Below are positions 1 to 7,397 of a stretch of 39,105 nucleotides of DNA, piece by piece (within the stretch, counting starts at the first letter, position 1; each line of letters opens with the position of its first letter). The notes below the pieces were generated by a model, which made no database searches, was not told the origin of the DNA, and worked only from the letters and a program-made list of their open reading frames with translations. This stretch comes from Candidatus Cloacimonadota bacterium (lineage in GTDB: Bacteria; Muiribacteriota; UBA6191). The position numbers and the translations under genes are program-made. Location of the stretch: NCBI GenBank assembly GCA_019454875.1, contig JACFNL010000026.1:1-39105 (forward strand), given 5' to 3'.

Positions 1-1
1 A

Positions 2-418
2 TCCTCGGGGCAGGTTTTAAGCGAAAACTCAGTAATGACATTCTGTGGTCACCTGTCTCTTAGCAATCAGGGAGGATTTGTAATCGCAAGACGCAATCTC
101 CCACAGATGGCCTTTGCTGGATGGGAAGGTTTCTGGCTTAAAGTCAGAGGCGACGGCCGGGTATATCATTTCAGTTGTGAGACTCACAGAAGTGTGGGGC
201 GATTTTCATGGCAGTGTGCCTTTCCAACCAAAGCCAGAACCTGGCTTGACATATTCATCGGTTTTTCTGAATTTCTTCCTATCCGTCGTGGATTTTCCCT
301 GGATAATGTAGAGGACTTTGCACCTTCTGAGATCAAAAGTCTCGGTGTGCAGATTTCTGACAGGCAGGATGGCCCATTCAGGCTCGATATTTCACAAATT
401 GGAGTATTTAATAGCTGA
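2..418 (+). CDS. CIA30-family protein, C-terminal part (5' end outside window)
   Basis: The reading frame is open from base 2 and runs to a stop at 418, so the start lies upstream of the window. The visible part matches the CIA30 (NDUFAF1-like) domain: an F-x-G-x-L-S-L-x-N-x-GGF segment, then a V-R-G-D-G-R-x-Y strand, then W-x-D-I-F-I-x-F-x-x-F and RRG, and it ends with D-R-Q-D-G-P-F-R-L-D-I. This beta-sandwich fold, related to galactose-binding folds, was named from a mitochondrial complex I assembly factor. Bacterial members are mostly uncharacterised, so no specific role can be given. An internal ATG at 35 exists, but the domain clearly continues upstream of it (the GQVLSE segment), so it is not the start. 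Confidence 0.82.
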   Translation, partial: SSGQVLSENSVMTFCGHLSLSNQGGFVIARRNLPQMAFAGWEGFWLKVRGDGRVYHFSCETHRSVGRFSWQCAFPTKARTWLDIFIGFSEFLPIRRGFSLDNVEDFAPSEIKSLGVQISDRQDGPFRLDISQIGVFNS

Positions 419-423
419 CAGGC

Positions 424-451
424 TTTACAGCTTGATTTTTTTTCTTACAAT
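424..451 (+). promoter_or_regulatory. Sigma70-type promoter for the 488 gene
   Basis: TTTACA (424-429), a 16-base spacer and TACAAT (446-451). Each hexamer matches consensus at five of six positions. Transcription would start near 458, leaving a leader of about 30 bases that contains the Shine-Dalgarno at 475-479. Confidence 0.55.
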
Positions 452-487
452 ATGACGGTGACCATTCGTTTGAAAAGGAAAATTTAT

Positions 488-1537
488 ATGTTAAATCCAA
501 TTAGAAAAATTGCAGGAATCGCTGTGTGCGCCCTGTTGCTGGCTGGACCAGTGCAGGCCAATGAATTGCAAAGAATGGCAATTTTTGAGTCATTGTACTC
601 AAGGGATGATATTCAGGCTGGTGATACACAGGTTGTGGAAGAAGCAGCCCCTGAAGAGGCAGCATCTGAAGGTGCTGAAAATGCAGAAGCTTCCGAACCT
701 AAAGTTACAGTAAGACAACTGATTGAGCAGATTGCTTCTCTTTCTGATGCAGAAAAGTTTGCTCAGGTTACGGCCTGGATCCAGTCTGGTAATCCTCAGG
801 CCAATACCATTGAAAATCTGGTCGGTGCATTAAGAATGTTGCAGATGGAAACTGCACTGGTTGACAAAATTGTGGGAGTCTACGCTGGTAAGCAGGCAGA
901 TAAAATTACCGAAAACAGCCTCAATGTAGTCTTATCCCTTTTGTCAGAGGAAAGTTACGCCAACCCATCTGAATCTGAAAACTGGGCTGTTATGGCCATT
1001 TCCAATTATGTGAACCATCGCTCTGTGACTTATGATGATTTTTACTCCATGATGAAATCATTTGCAAGATCTGGTGGCAATCAGGACTTAAGAGATCAAA
1101 AGCTCATGCATGAGTTTGTGGTAGCCCAGGGAAGCAAACTGGAATTGAATCAAGTCAGCCGCCTGATTGATCTTATGGAAAACAGAAATCTTAAGGCTCA
1201 GGCTGCCGGAATGGTTTTAAACTCTTATATGCTTAGCAATGCTGGCGATCTTTTAAAGCCGGAGTTTCGTGAAACTCTGGCAAAAATGCAATCCTACTGG
1301 CCTTTGGGTGCTGGTCTTTTGAAACTGGATTCCCTCAGTGCCACACAGCAACCTGTACTTTTGGAAGTAGAGTGGAATTTTTTCAGAAATATTTTTTACA
1401 CAACCGGTACGGTGGTAAATACAATTAAGTCTTCACTTGCTCCTGAAGAGTGGAGAGCAGTTCGTGATCTGTTTGTACAAAGAAACCAGCACCGTCTGAA
1501 AGCATCACAAATTCAGAAGCTCAATAACGCTTTCTAA
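488..1537 (+). CDS. Secreted hypothetical protein, alpha-helical
   Basis: 349 residues; not recognised. The start at 488 is chosen over an in-frame ATG at 452 because AAGGA lies 8 bases before it and it opens directly onto a signal peptide: a basic N-terminus (LNPIRK), a hydrophobic core and a likely signal peptidase I site at VQA-NE. After a short segment come about 45 residues rich in Ala and Glu (EEAAPEEAASEGAENAEASE), probably a flexible linker, followed by a helical region with leucines in regular spacing up to the C-terminus. It is probably periplasmic. It is transcribed alone, with its own promoter and a strong terminator directly downstream. Function unknown. Confidence 0.8.
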   Translation: MLNPIRKIAGIAVCALLLAGPVQANELQRMAIFESLYSRDDIQAGDTQVVEEAAPEEAASEGAENAEASEPKVTVRQLIEQIASLSDAEKFAQVTAWIQSGNPQANTIENLVGALRMLQMETALVDKIVGVYAGKQADKITENSLNVVLSLLSEESYANPSESENWAVMAISNYVNHRSVTYDDFYSMMKSFARSGGNQDLRDQKLMHEFVVAQGSKLELNQVSRLIDLMENRNLKAQAAGMVLNSYMLSNAGDLLKPEFRETLAKMQSYWPLGAGLLKLDSLSATQQPVLLEVEWNFFRNIFYTTGTVVNTIKSSLAPEEWRAVRDLFVQRNQHRLKASQIQKLNNAF

Positions 1538-1550
1538 ATTGCTTTTTGTT

Positions 1551-2639
1551 TCATCGCAGCGGGGTGTCCCCAGTCAGGACACCCTTGGCTGCGATAATTT
1601 TTTTAGCAGAAGCACTTAAAATTCCTTCCAGCTCTTTGAGTGCCTCACTAAACTCCTCCTGAACCTCAGAAACACTTTCAATTAACCAGCGAAGACTGGC
1701 AAGTGTTCCTAAAGTTCTGGTCTCTGAAATCCACTGTTCCACCATAGTTTTGGTTTCCCTTGGAGCATATTTATAACGAATCCGTAAGGCCGTGGAGCGA
1801 ATACGGTTGTCTTTGGCCTCAAGGGCTGCTTTACATATATGTGGATACAAAAGCACCCGATAACGGGCTTTGAGCATCAAAACATCATACCCTTCCAGTA
1901 AATTCGCCCGAACCCTGTTGTCCTCGTGCTCCTCATAAATACTCAAAGACTTAACAAGATCTATATGCAAATCCTCCTGGGCCCCAATTGCCTCTGGGAT
2001 TCTCTTAACTAGATTGGAAATCACAAAGGAGTCTGTTTCCTGTTCCATCAGAGTCTTTGCATTTTGAAAAATGAACTCTTCCCTTAACGAATCTTCCCTG
2101 CGAGCCATAAGCCACCAAAGCTTCTGGGTTCGAGTCATTCTGAAAAAATCCTGTACAACTATCGGATCCTTGACCCCCTCGGCATCATCGTAGGTCAGGT
2201 CAGGACGAAACATTTTGATTTCCTGCTGCACAATGCTCAGAATTCTTTCCGTGCCACTTTTAATGACCCCGGTTCCATGTTTTGCCTGCTGCTCCAGCCA
2301 TTGCATGATGGGAGCGGAGCGATGTAAAAAGCGAAGATTCTGATTTAACAGCACCAGTTTCTGGTGATCTGATACGGCCCTTGTGCGAATCTGAAACAGA
2401 ATACCATGTTCATCAATGGTCTCAGATTTACCCTGACCCTTGCGCATAACATCAAGAAATTGGGCACATAACCGACCTAGAACCGTCTGAGGCTCCTTTT
2501 CCTTGGTCTTGACCAGAAAAGCCTCCATCTCAGCCGGTTCATATTCACGACCTTGAAATATTCTGGTCAGAATTTTGGCCTTTTCTTCAGGAGTTTGCGC
2601 TGCTTCTAATATCTGTAACACAACTATAGATTGAAGCAT
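1551..2639 (-). CDS. Helical-repeat (HEAT-like) protein, paralogue 1
   Basis: 362 residues, nearly all predicted helix, with no signal peptide, so probably cytoplasmic. It is clearly a paralogue of the protein at 5527-6534. Both share DFF-x5-KLWWLM, then TD-x-FV-x-SNLVKRI-x-EAI, N-R-V/I-x-ANL-x-EG-x-D-x-LM, the RYR-x-LLYP segment and R-x-KYAP-x-ET. The repeated R-x-x-A/T-A-x-R-x-x-Y helical hairpins suggest HEAT or armadillo-type scaffolds that bind other proteins. The Shine-Dalgarno is AGGA 8-11 bases before ATG. It is divergent from korA, with starts 68 bases apart, so the two may share a control region. The last 14 codons overlap the terminator of the neighbouring gene. Function unknown. 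Confidence 0.78.
   Translation of the reverse strand: MLQSIVVLQILEAAQTPEEKAKILTRIFQGREYEPAEMEAFLVKTKEKEPQTVLGRLCAQFLDVMRKGQGKSETIDEHGILFQIRTRAVSDHQKLVLLNQNLRFLHRSAPIMQWLEQQAKHGTGVIKSGTERILSIVQQEIKMFRPDLTYDDAEGVKDPIVVQDFFRMTRTQKLWWLMARREDSLREEFIFQNAKTLMEQETDSFVISNLVKRIPEAIGAQEDLHIDLVKSLSIYEEHEDNRVRANLLEGYDVLMLKARYRVLLYPHICKAALEAKDNRIRSTALRIRYKYAPRETKTMVEQWISETRTLGTLASLRWLIESVSEVQEEFSEALKELEGILSASAKKIIAAKGVLTGDTPLR
1553..1604 (+). terminator. Intrinsic terminator inside the 3' end of the opposing gene
   Basis: Two stacked perfect 8-base stems: ATCGCAGC (1553-1560) with GCTGCGAT (1588-1595), and GGGTGTCC (1562-1569) with GGACACCC (1577-1584). A T-run follows at 1598-1604 on the plus strand. It ends the transcript of the 488-1537 gene, yet the whole element lies within the last codons of the minus-strand gene 1551-2639. 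On the minus strand the stem is followed by an A-rich stretch, so it should act in one direction only. Confidence 0.85.
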
Positions 2640-2643
2640 TGGG

Positions 2644-2672
2644 TTGTCCTACAGTCAAGGTTAGGATAGACT
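2644..2672 (+). promoter_or_regulatory. Candidate promoter of korAB
   Basis: TTGTCC (2644-2649), a 17-base spacer and TAGACT (2667-2672). Each hexamer matches consensus at four of six positions. The predicted start is near 2679, about 29 bases before the korA ATG. The TAGACT -10 is the same hexamer as in the promoter proposed for the second HEAT-like gene at 6541-6546. Confidence 0.4.
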
Positions 2673-2707
2673 GCATTTCGATTATTTTGGGGAAAGGACT
2701 CCTATTT

Positions 2708-4507
2708 ATGAGTACCATCAACGATGTCAATATCTGTATCGCCACTCCCAATGGTTCTGGAAGTGCATCTGCCAACAACATTCTGTTCAAATCCATCTTC
2801 AAGATGGGGATCCCGTGTTCCAGCAAGAACATGTTTCCATCCAACATTCAAAGTATGCCGACATGGTATGAAATAAGGGCTTCCAGTGCTGGTTTTGGCT
2901 CCAGAAAGGATGTCATTGATGTCATGGTGACCTTTAATCCTGAGACCGGGGCCTCTGATGTCGGCAAACTCAGGGAAAATGGATTATTGTTATACGATAC
3001 AGGTGCCTGTGAGGAATCCTGGCTAAGTAGAAATGACATTCAAAAAATTGGGTTTCCGGCTACTGAATTGAGTAAACAGATCCCTAATGCCAAGATTCGT
3101 TCCAAATTGCGTAACATGATTTATGTGGGAGTGATTTCTTCTCTGTTTGGAATCAGCCGTGAGGTATTGATTGCAGTGTTACGGGATACCTTTGGAGACA
3201 AGCCGGAAGTAATTGAATCCAACCTGATGGCCATTGAACTTGGAAGCAAATGGGTCGAGGAAAATCAGGTAACACAGGATATCTGTACCCTTGTGACCAT
3301 CGAAGGCGGCAACAAAGGCAAAATTTTGTCAGATGGAAATACCTGTTCAGCCCTGGGTGCTATCTACGGTGGTGTGAGTGTGGTGGCCTGGTATCCTATC
3401 ACCCCATCAAGCTCTCTGGCCGAGACCATGGAAAAGTATCTGCCTGAGCTAAGAATGGATGAGGATAAAAATCCAACCTATGCCGTCATTCAGGCCGAGG
3501 ATGAAATCGCTGCTGCCGGAATCATCACTGGAGCAGGATGGGCAGGGGCAAGAGCAATGACAGCAACCTCTGGTCCCGGACTATCGCTTATGAATGAAAT
3601 GATTGGTCTGGCCTATTTTACTGAAATCCCCTCAAGCTATTTTATTGTGCAGCGCGGTGGGCCAAGTACAGGACTTCCCACCAGAACCCAGCAGTCTGAT
3701 ATTCTCTCCATGTATTTTGCATCCCATGGGGATACCAGGCATGTAATTTTGCTTCCCCATGATTTACAGACCTGTTTTGAATTCTCCAAACTCTGCCTGG
3801 ATTTAGCCGACCAATTGCAGACTCCTGTATTTTTTGCCTCGGATCTGGATTTGGGAATGAACATCAGGCCATCCGAACCTCTGGAATTGAAAAGCCCATC
3901 CCTTAATCGGGGCAAGCTGATCCATGAAAAGGATATTGAGGCTCAAGGCAATCAGTTCAGAAGATATTTTGATCTGGATGGAGATGGAATCCCGCAAAGA
4001 ACTATACCTGGTAATCAACACCCAAAGGCCGTCTATTTCTGTAGTGGAGCAGGTCACAATGCCGATGCCAAACGATCTGAGGATCCGGGTGATTACAAGG
4101 AGCTTCTGGACAGACTTCTGAAAAAAAATCATACAGCCAGATTACTTGCTCCCCAGCCTCTCGTGGAAACTTCTGAGACTTCCCGAATCGGGATGATTAG
4201 CTTTGGAAGCTCCGTGGAAGCTGTCAGGGAAGCCAGACACAGAATGAACCAGGATGGAATCAAAACATCCCATCTAACCCTTCTGGCCCTGCCACTCTCC
4301 CCTCTTGTGAAAGACTTTATTCAAAAGCACGAGATTACTCTGATTGTTGAGCAGAATAGGGATGGGCAGGTTGCTTCCATAGTGCGTATGGACTGGCCGG
4401 AGTTAGCCCAGAAAATTGACTCTGTATTGGTCTATGACGGGTTACCTGTCACAGCCGGTTCCGTTCACCGTCTGTCCATGGAAAAACTGGGAGGAAAACT
4501 ATTATGA
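2708..4507 (+). CDS. korA: 2-oxoacid:ferredoxin oxidoreductase, fused gamma-alpha subunit
   Basis: 599 residues. With KorB it forms the CoA-dependent oxidoreductase that turns a 2-oxoacid (2-oxoglutarate is typical for this subtype) into its acyl-CoA and CO2 and passes electrons to ferredoxin. Residues 1 to about 195 form the gamma domain, with a Gly/Ser-rich loop (NGSGSA). The alpha domain follows, with the YPITPSSS-x-AE segment that contacts thiamine diphosphate, then QAEDE and TSGPG-x-SLM. This gamma-alpha fusion, without a separate ferredoxin-like delta subunit, is the two-subunit KorAB type. The start at 2708 has AAAGGA 9 bases upstream; an upstream in-frame start at 2639 would overlap the divergent gene and lacks such a site. 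The gene ends in an ATGA overlap with korB. The substrate is inferred from family only. Confidence 0.92.
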   Translation: MSTINDVNICIATPNGSGSASANNILFKSIFKMGIPCSSKNMFPSNIQSMPTWYEIRASSAGFGSRKDVIDVMVTFNPETGASDVGKLRENGLLLYDTGACEESWLSRNDIQKIGFPATELSKQIPNAKIRSKLRNMIYVGVISSLFGISREVLIAVLRDTFGDKPEVIESNLMAIELGSKWVEENQVTQDICTLVTIEGGNKGKILSDGNTCSALGAIYGGVSVVAWYPITPSSSLAETMEKYLPELRMDEDKNPTYAVIQAEDEIAAAGIITGAGWAGARAMTATSGPGLSLMNEMIGLAYFTEIPSSYFIVQRGGPSTGLPTRTQQSDILSMYFASHGDTRHVILLPHDLQTCFEFSKLCLDLADQLQTPVFFASDLDLGMNIRPSEPLELKSPSLNRGKLIHEKDIEAQGNQFRRYFDLDGDGIPQRTIPGNQHPKAVYFCSGAGHNADAKRSEDPGDYKELLDRLLKKNHTARLLAPQPLVETSETSRIGMISFGSSVEAVREARHRMNQDGIKTSHLTLLALPLSPLVKDFIQKHEITLIVEQNRDGQVASIVRMDWPELAQKIDSVLVYDGLPVTAGSVHRLSMEKLGGKLL

Positions 4508-5538
4508 GTGAAGCCAAAGAATTCTTGAATCGTCTGAACCTTGCTGAAAAAGATTATAGCGGTGCTCCTTCCACAATGTGTCAGGGCTGTGGTCATGATG
4601 CCATCTCAGCCAGTATCCGCAAGGCATTTTATGACAGCTCCATTGATCCTAAACAGGTCATTAAACTGAGTGGAATCGGCTGTTCCTCAAAAACCCCTGC
4701 CTATTTCCTAGGCAAAGCCTTTGGAATCAACACAGTGCATGGAAGAATGTCTGCCGTTGCTACCGGTGCCATAGTTGCCAATCATACACTCCTGCCAATT
4801 GGCGTGTCTGGTGATGGAGACACCTCGGCCATTGGCTTAGGCAATTTCTGCCACATGATCCGTAGGAATCTGAACTTCACCTACATCATTGAAAACAATG
4901 GTGTTTATGGCTTAACCAAAGGCCAGTTTTCTGCTACGGCGGATAAAGGTACTGCGCTTAAAAAAGGCAAAATTAACCAAAACGAAGCCATTGATTTATG
5001 CGAACTGGCTATCACAATGGGAGCAACCTTTGTGGCCCGTTCCTTTTCAGGGGACAGAAAACAGCTTGCTCCACTTATTCAGGCCGCACTCGCCCATAAG
5101 GGTCTGGCAATCCTGGATGTCTTAAGCCCCTGTGTCACCTTTAACAACCATGAAGGCTCAAAAAAGAGCCTGAAAAATATCCGGGCTCATCTGGATCCCA
5201 TTCATGATATTGATTTTATGCCTGGGGCCGAGCTGATTGAAGTTGATTATAAAAAGGGCAGTGAAACCGAAGTGGTTTTGTATGATGGTTCCATCGTGAC
5301 CTTAAAAAAGTTGCATGAAAATTATGATCCCATGAACAAAATGGGGGCTATTTTAGAGTTGAATCAGGCCAAAACCGACGGCAAGTTTTTAACGGGCCTG
5401 ATCTATTTTGAACCCAATCGTCCCACCTTTACAGAACAGCTGGATATCAGGGGAACAGCTCTTGCCTACCTGCCTGAAGATAAACTCCGGCCATCCATAA
5501 AACATCTGGATGCAATCAATAAAAAGTTATCCATGTGA
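4504..5538 (+). CDS. korB: 2-oxoacid:ferredoxin oxidoreductase, beta subunit
   Basis: 344 residues. The beta subunit binds thiamine diphosphate and the 4Fe-4S cluster. C26-x-x-C29-GH, C60 in the IGCSS segment and a Cys in LSPCVTFNN match the four cluster ligands expected for this family. GDGD at 103-106 followed by an E-N-N-G-V-Y-G-L-T segment is the Mg-thiamine diphosphate motif. It is coupled to korA by a 4-base overlap (ATGA), as expected for subunits made in equal amounts. Its 3' end overlaps the 3' end of the opposing HEAT-like gene by 12 bases (5527-5538), and no terminator is visible between them. Confidence 0.94.
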   Translation: MSEAKEFLNRLNLAEKDYSGAPSTMCQGCGHDAISASIRKAFYDSSIDPKQVIKLSGIGCSSKTPAYFLGKAFGINTVHGRMSAVATGAIVANHTLLPIGVSGDGDTSAIGLGNFCHMIRRNLNFTYIIENNGVYGLTKGQFSATADKGTALKKGKINQNEAIDLCELAITMGATFVARSFSGDRKQLAPLIQAALAHKGLAILDVLSPCVTFNNHEGSKKSLKNIRAHLDPIHDIDFMPGAELIEVDYKKGSETEVVLYDGSIVTLKKLHENYDPMNKMGAILELNQAKTDGKFLTGLIYFEPNRPTFTEQLDIRGTALAYLPEDKLRPSIKHLDAINKKLSM

Positions 5539-6534
5539 GAGCCGTGCCCTGGCGTAGTCAACCTTCTGCAACAGGGCATGAGGATCCGCGAGTTTGTAAG
5601 CCAGCCAGGTAAGACTCTCCAAATCCCGCAAATCAGAGGCTGATTCAATTTTGTCCTCAAGAAGGCTTTGGGTCTCATTGGGTGCGTATTTGATCCGTAC
5701 CCCGATGGCCGTTGTGGAAACACGATTGCTTTTTGACAGGCATGCCTGACAAAGAAGTGGATACAAAAGACCCCGATAACGGAAGGAATGCTGCATCAAA
5801 ATATCCATTCCTTCAATCAGATTGGCTTGAATTCTATAGTCACTATGGCTCAAAAAACGAGTCAGTTCATTGATTAGCTCAATCTGCAAGCTGCTCGTTC
5901 TTGTGATAGCCTCTGCTATCCGTTTTACAAGGTTTGAAAGCACAAACTCATCTGTTTCCCTCTTGAGCAGATCGATTCCAAAAACAATCAGAAATTTATC
6001 CTTGTGTTCCAGATTTGGGGTATACATGAGCCACCAGAGCTTCTCTAATCTATTGAGTGCAAAAAAATCATCCAGGCTGGAAGGTTCGGCATAACCGCAG
6101 ATACTTGCAAAGTCCAGTGTGGTTGGATCCTCTGCCCTGCGAAGGTTCATTAACAAAACAACCTTCCTTAATGAATCTCTCAGATACACATTCTCATCTT
6201 TTCTATGGGAATGAATCCAATCCATTACCGAAGGCATGGAATGCAAGAGGGACAGGTGTTTTTGCAAAAGGCAGATTTTTACTGAATCATTCACAAAGGA
6301 TGATTGCAACTGGGCAAGCACAGCCTCTTCGCTTAAGGCATTACAGGCACTTCTTCTCAGCTCCAATACGGCATTTCTACAGGCATTGCGCCAAACCGTG
6401 CAGGATGATACCGCAGCCTCTTCTTCCAAAAATGCCATACACTCATCTGCATCCACAGGCTTTTGACACAATAATTCCTTTAATAAACCTACTTTAATCT
6501 CGGAACTGGTTTCTGCTCTGATTTGCAAATACAT
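5527..6534 (-). CDS. Helical-repeat (HEAT-like) protein, paralogue 2
   Basis: 335 residues; a paralogue of the 1551-2639 product, with the same landmarks in the same order (DFF-x5-KLWWLM, TDEFVLSNLVKRI, R-x-QANL-x-EGMDILM, R-x-KYAP-x-ET). It is all-helical with no signal peptide. The ATG at 6534 is preferred over a GTG at 6540: there is no Shine-Dalgarno, but TTGACC, a 17-base spacer and TAGACT end six bases before this ATG, so translation should begin on a leaderless message. Together the two paralogues bracket korAB and both point away from it in transcription sense. Function unknown; a scaffold or regulatory partner is possible but unproven. Confidence 0.76.
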   Translation of the reverse strand: MYLQIRAETSSEIKVGLLKELLCQKPVDADECMAFLEEEAAVSSCTVWRNACRNAVLELRRSACNALSEEAVLAQLQSSFVNDSVKICLLQKHLSLLHSMPSVMDWIHSHRKDENVYLRDSLRKVVLLMNLRRAEDPTTLDFASICGYAEPSSLDDFFALNRLEKLWWLMYTPNLEHKDKFLIVFGIDLLKRETDEFVLSNLVKRIAEAITRTSSLQIELINELTRFLSHSDYRIQANLIEGMDILMQHSFRYRGLLYPLLCQACLSKSNRVSTTAIGVRIKYAPNETQSLLEDKIESASDLRDLESLTWLAYKLADPHALLQKVDYARARLSHG

Positions 6535-6540
6535 ATTCAC

Positions 6541-6569
6541 AGTCTAATAGGATTTAAATGACAGGTCAA
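6541..6569 (-). promoter_or_regulatory. Promoter giving a leaderless message for HEAT-like gene 2
   Basis: On the minus strand: TTGACC (6569-6564), 17 bases, TAGACT (6546-6541), then six bases and ATG at 6534. With the last -10 base at -7, the predicted transcription start is the A of the ATG. No purine-rich Shine-Dalgarno is present. Confidence 0.6.
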
Positions 6570-6624
6570 GATAGCACATGATTTTCAAGTAGTCTTTTTG
6601 ATGATCGCAAAGGGCAGGGACATG

Positions 6625-6633
6625 TGTTATAAT
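6625..6633 (+). promoter_or_regulatory. Extended -10 promoter giving a leaderless methyltransferase message
   Basis: TGT-TATAAT (6625-6633) is a perfect extended -10 element with no good -35 at normal spacing. The ATG at 6640 lies exactly at the predicted +1 position (six bases, CGACCC, in between). Confidence 0.65.
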
Positions 6634-6639
6634 CGACCC

Positions 6640-7311
6640 ATGCCAATCGCCATCACAGCAAGACGAAAAAATTTCGCTGAACTGGTTCCCTTTTTTGATC
6701 AGATCAGCCGCACAGAGTTTCATCAGGCTCTTTTGCAATCGGTGATTCAAAATATGAATCTGAAAGACAATTCGTTAGGTCTAGAAGTCGGATCCGGCAC
6801 AGGCAGCCTCAGTTATCGAATATGCCAGAATTACAAAATTATCATGCATTGCACCGATTCATTGCAGGAAATGTTAAGCCAGGGTCAACTGTCCTACCCT
6901 CATCACCAGATTGTGCGTTCCCGTCTTGATATGGACACTATGATGCCCCCTATCAGGGAAACCTTTGATTTTGCTGTTGGTACTCTGGTTTTTCATCTGT
7001 TCATCGATAAAATTAAATCACTACGGTTTCTCAAATCAATTCTGAGACCTGCCGGACAAGTGGTGTTTTTAACTCAGTCCTCTCTTTTAAACAAGGAACT
7101 GGCAGAAAAATGGTGTAAAGCCATGAAGTTAAATGACCTTGAAAAAGAATTTGTTCATGGCATGACAAACAGTGGCCTACAAAATGGGCTTCTTGGCAAT
7201 GAGGAAATCATCTCCCTTTTTGAGACCAGTGGATTTCATCAGGTACGAATCACTCCCTCTGGGTTTGAAGGTAGCCTGATTTTGATTCAGGCTACCCGCA
7301 ACCCATCATAA
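6640..7311 (+). CDS. Class I SAM-dependent methyltransferase
   Basis: 223 residues. The N-terminus (RKNFAELVPFFDQIS) is followed by SAM-binding motif I, L-E-V-G-S-G-T-G-S-L, about residue 48, an acidic residue at the end of strand 2 (CTDSL), and a later strand FDFAVGTLVFH typical of small-molecule or BioC/UbiE-like methyltransferases. The substrate cannot be read from sequence. The start is set at 6640 because the promoter -10 (6628-6633) overlaps any earlier start (6598, 6601, 6625), which would not be transcribed from it. The gene stands between two units on its own promoter. A perfect 10-base hairpin lies in its last codons. Confidence 0.82.
   Translation: MPIAITARRKNFAELVPFFDQISRTEFHQALLQSVIQNMNLKDNSLGLEVGSGTGSLSYRICQNYKIIMHCTDSLQEMLSQGQLSYPHHQIVRSRLDMDTMMPPIRETFDFAVGTLVFHLFIDKIKSLRFLKSILRPAGQVVFLTQSSLLNKELAEKWCKAMKLNDLEKEFVHGMTNSGLQNGLLGNEEIISLFETSGFHQVRITPSGFEGSLILIQATRNPS
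7270..7296 (+). terminator. Hairpin in the last codons of the methyltransferase
   Basis: GGTAGCCTGA (7270-7279) and TCAGGCTACC (7287-7296) form a perfect 10-base stem with a 7-base loop, 13 bases before the end of the gene. No T-run follows directly; the nearest run (7314-7317) is 18 bases further on. It may be a weak or Rho-assisted terminator, or a 3'-end stabiliser. Confidence 0.4.
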
Positions 7312-7315
7312 AATT

Positions 7316-7331
7316 TTATCAGCACTGATAA
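7316..7331. promoter_or_regulatory. Palindrome upstream of comM, possible operator
   Basis: TTATCAG-CA-CTGATAA is a perfect two-fold symmetric site with 7-base arms, in the 86-base gap between the methyltransferase and comM, 67 bases before the comM ATG. It resembles a binding site for a dimeric regulator in shape only; no regulator is identified. Confidence 0.35.
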
Positions 7332-7397
7332 GTATTTCCTGGTCTTAGCCAGAATCCCGCAATGGCATAAAATTCCTGTCAAAAATAAGGAGTATTT

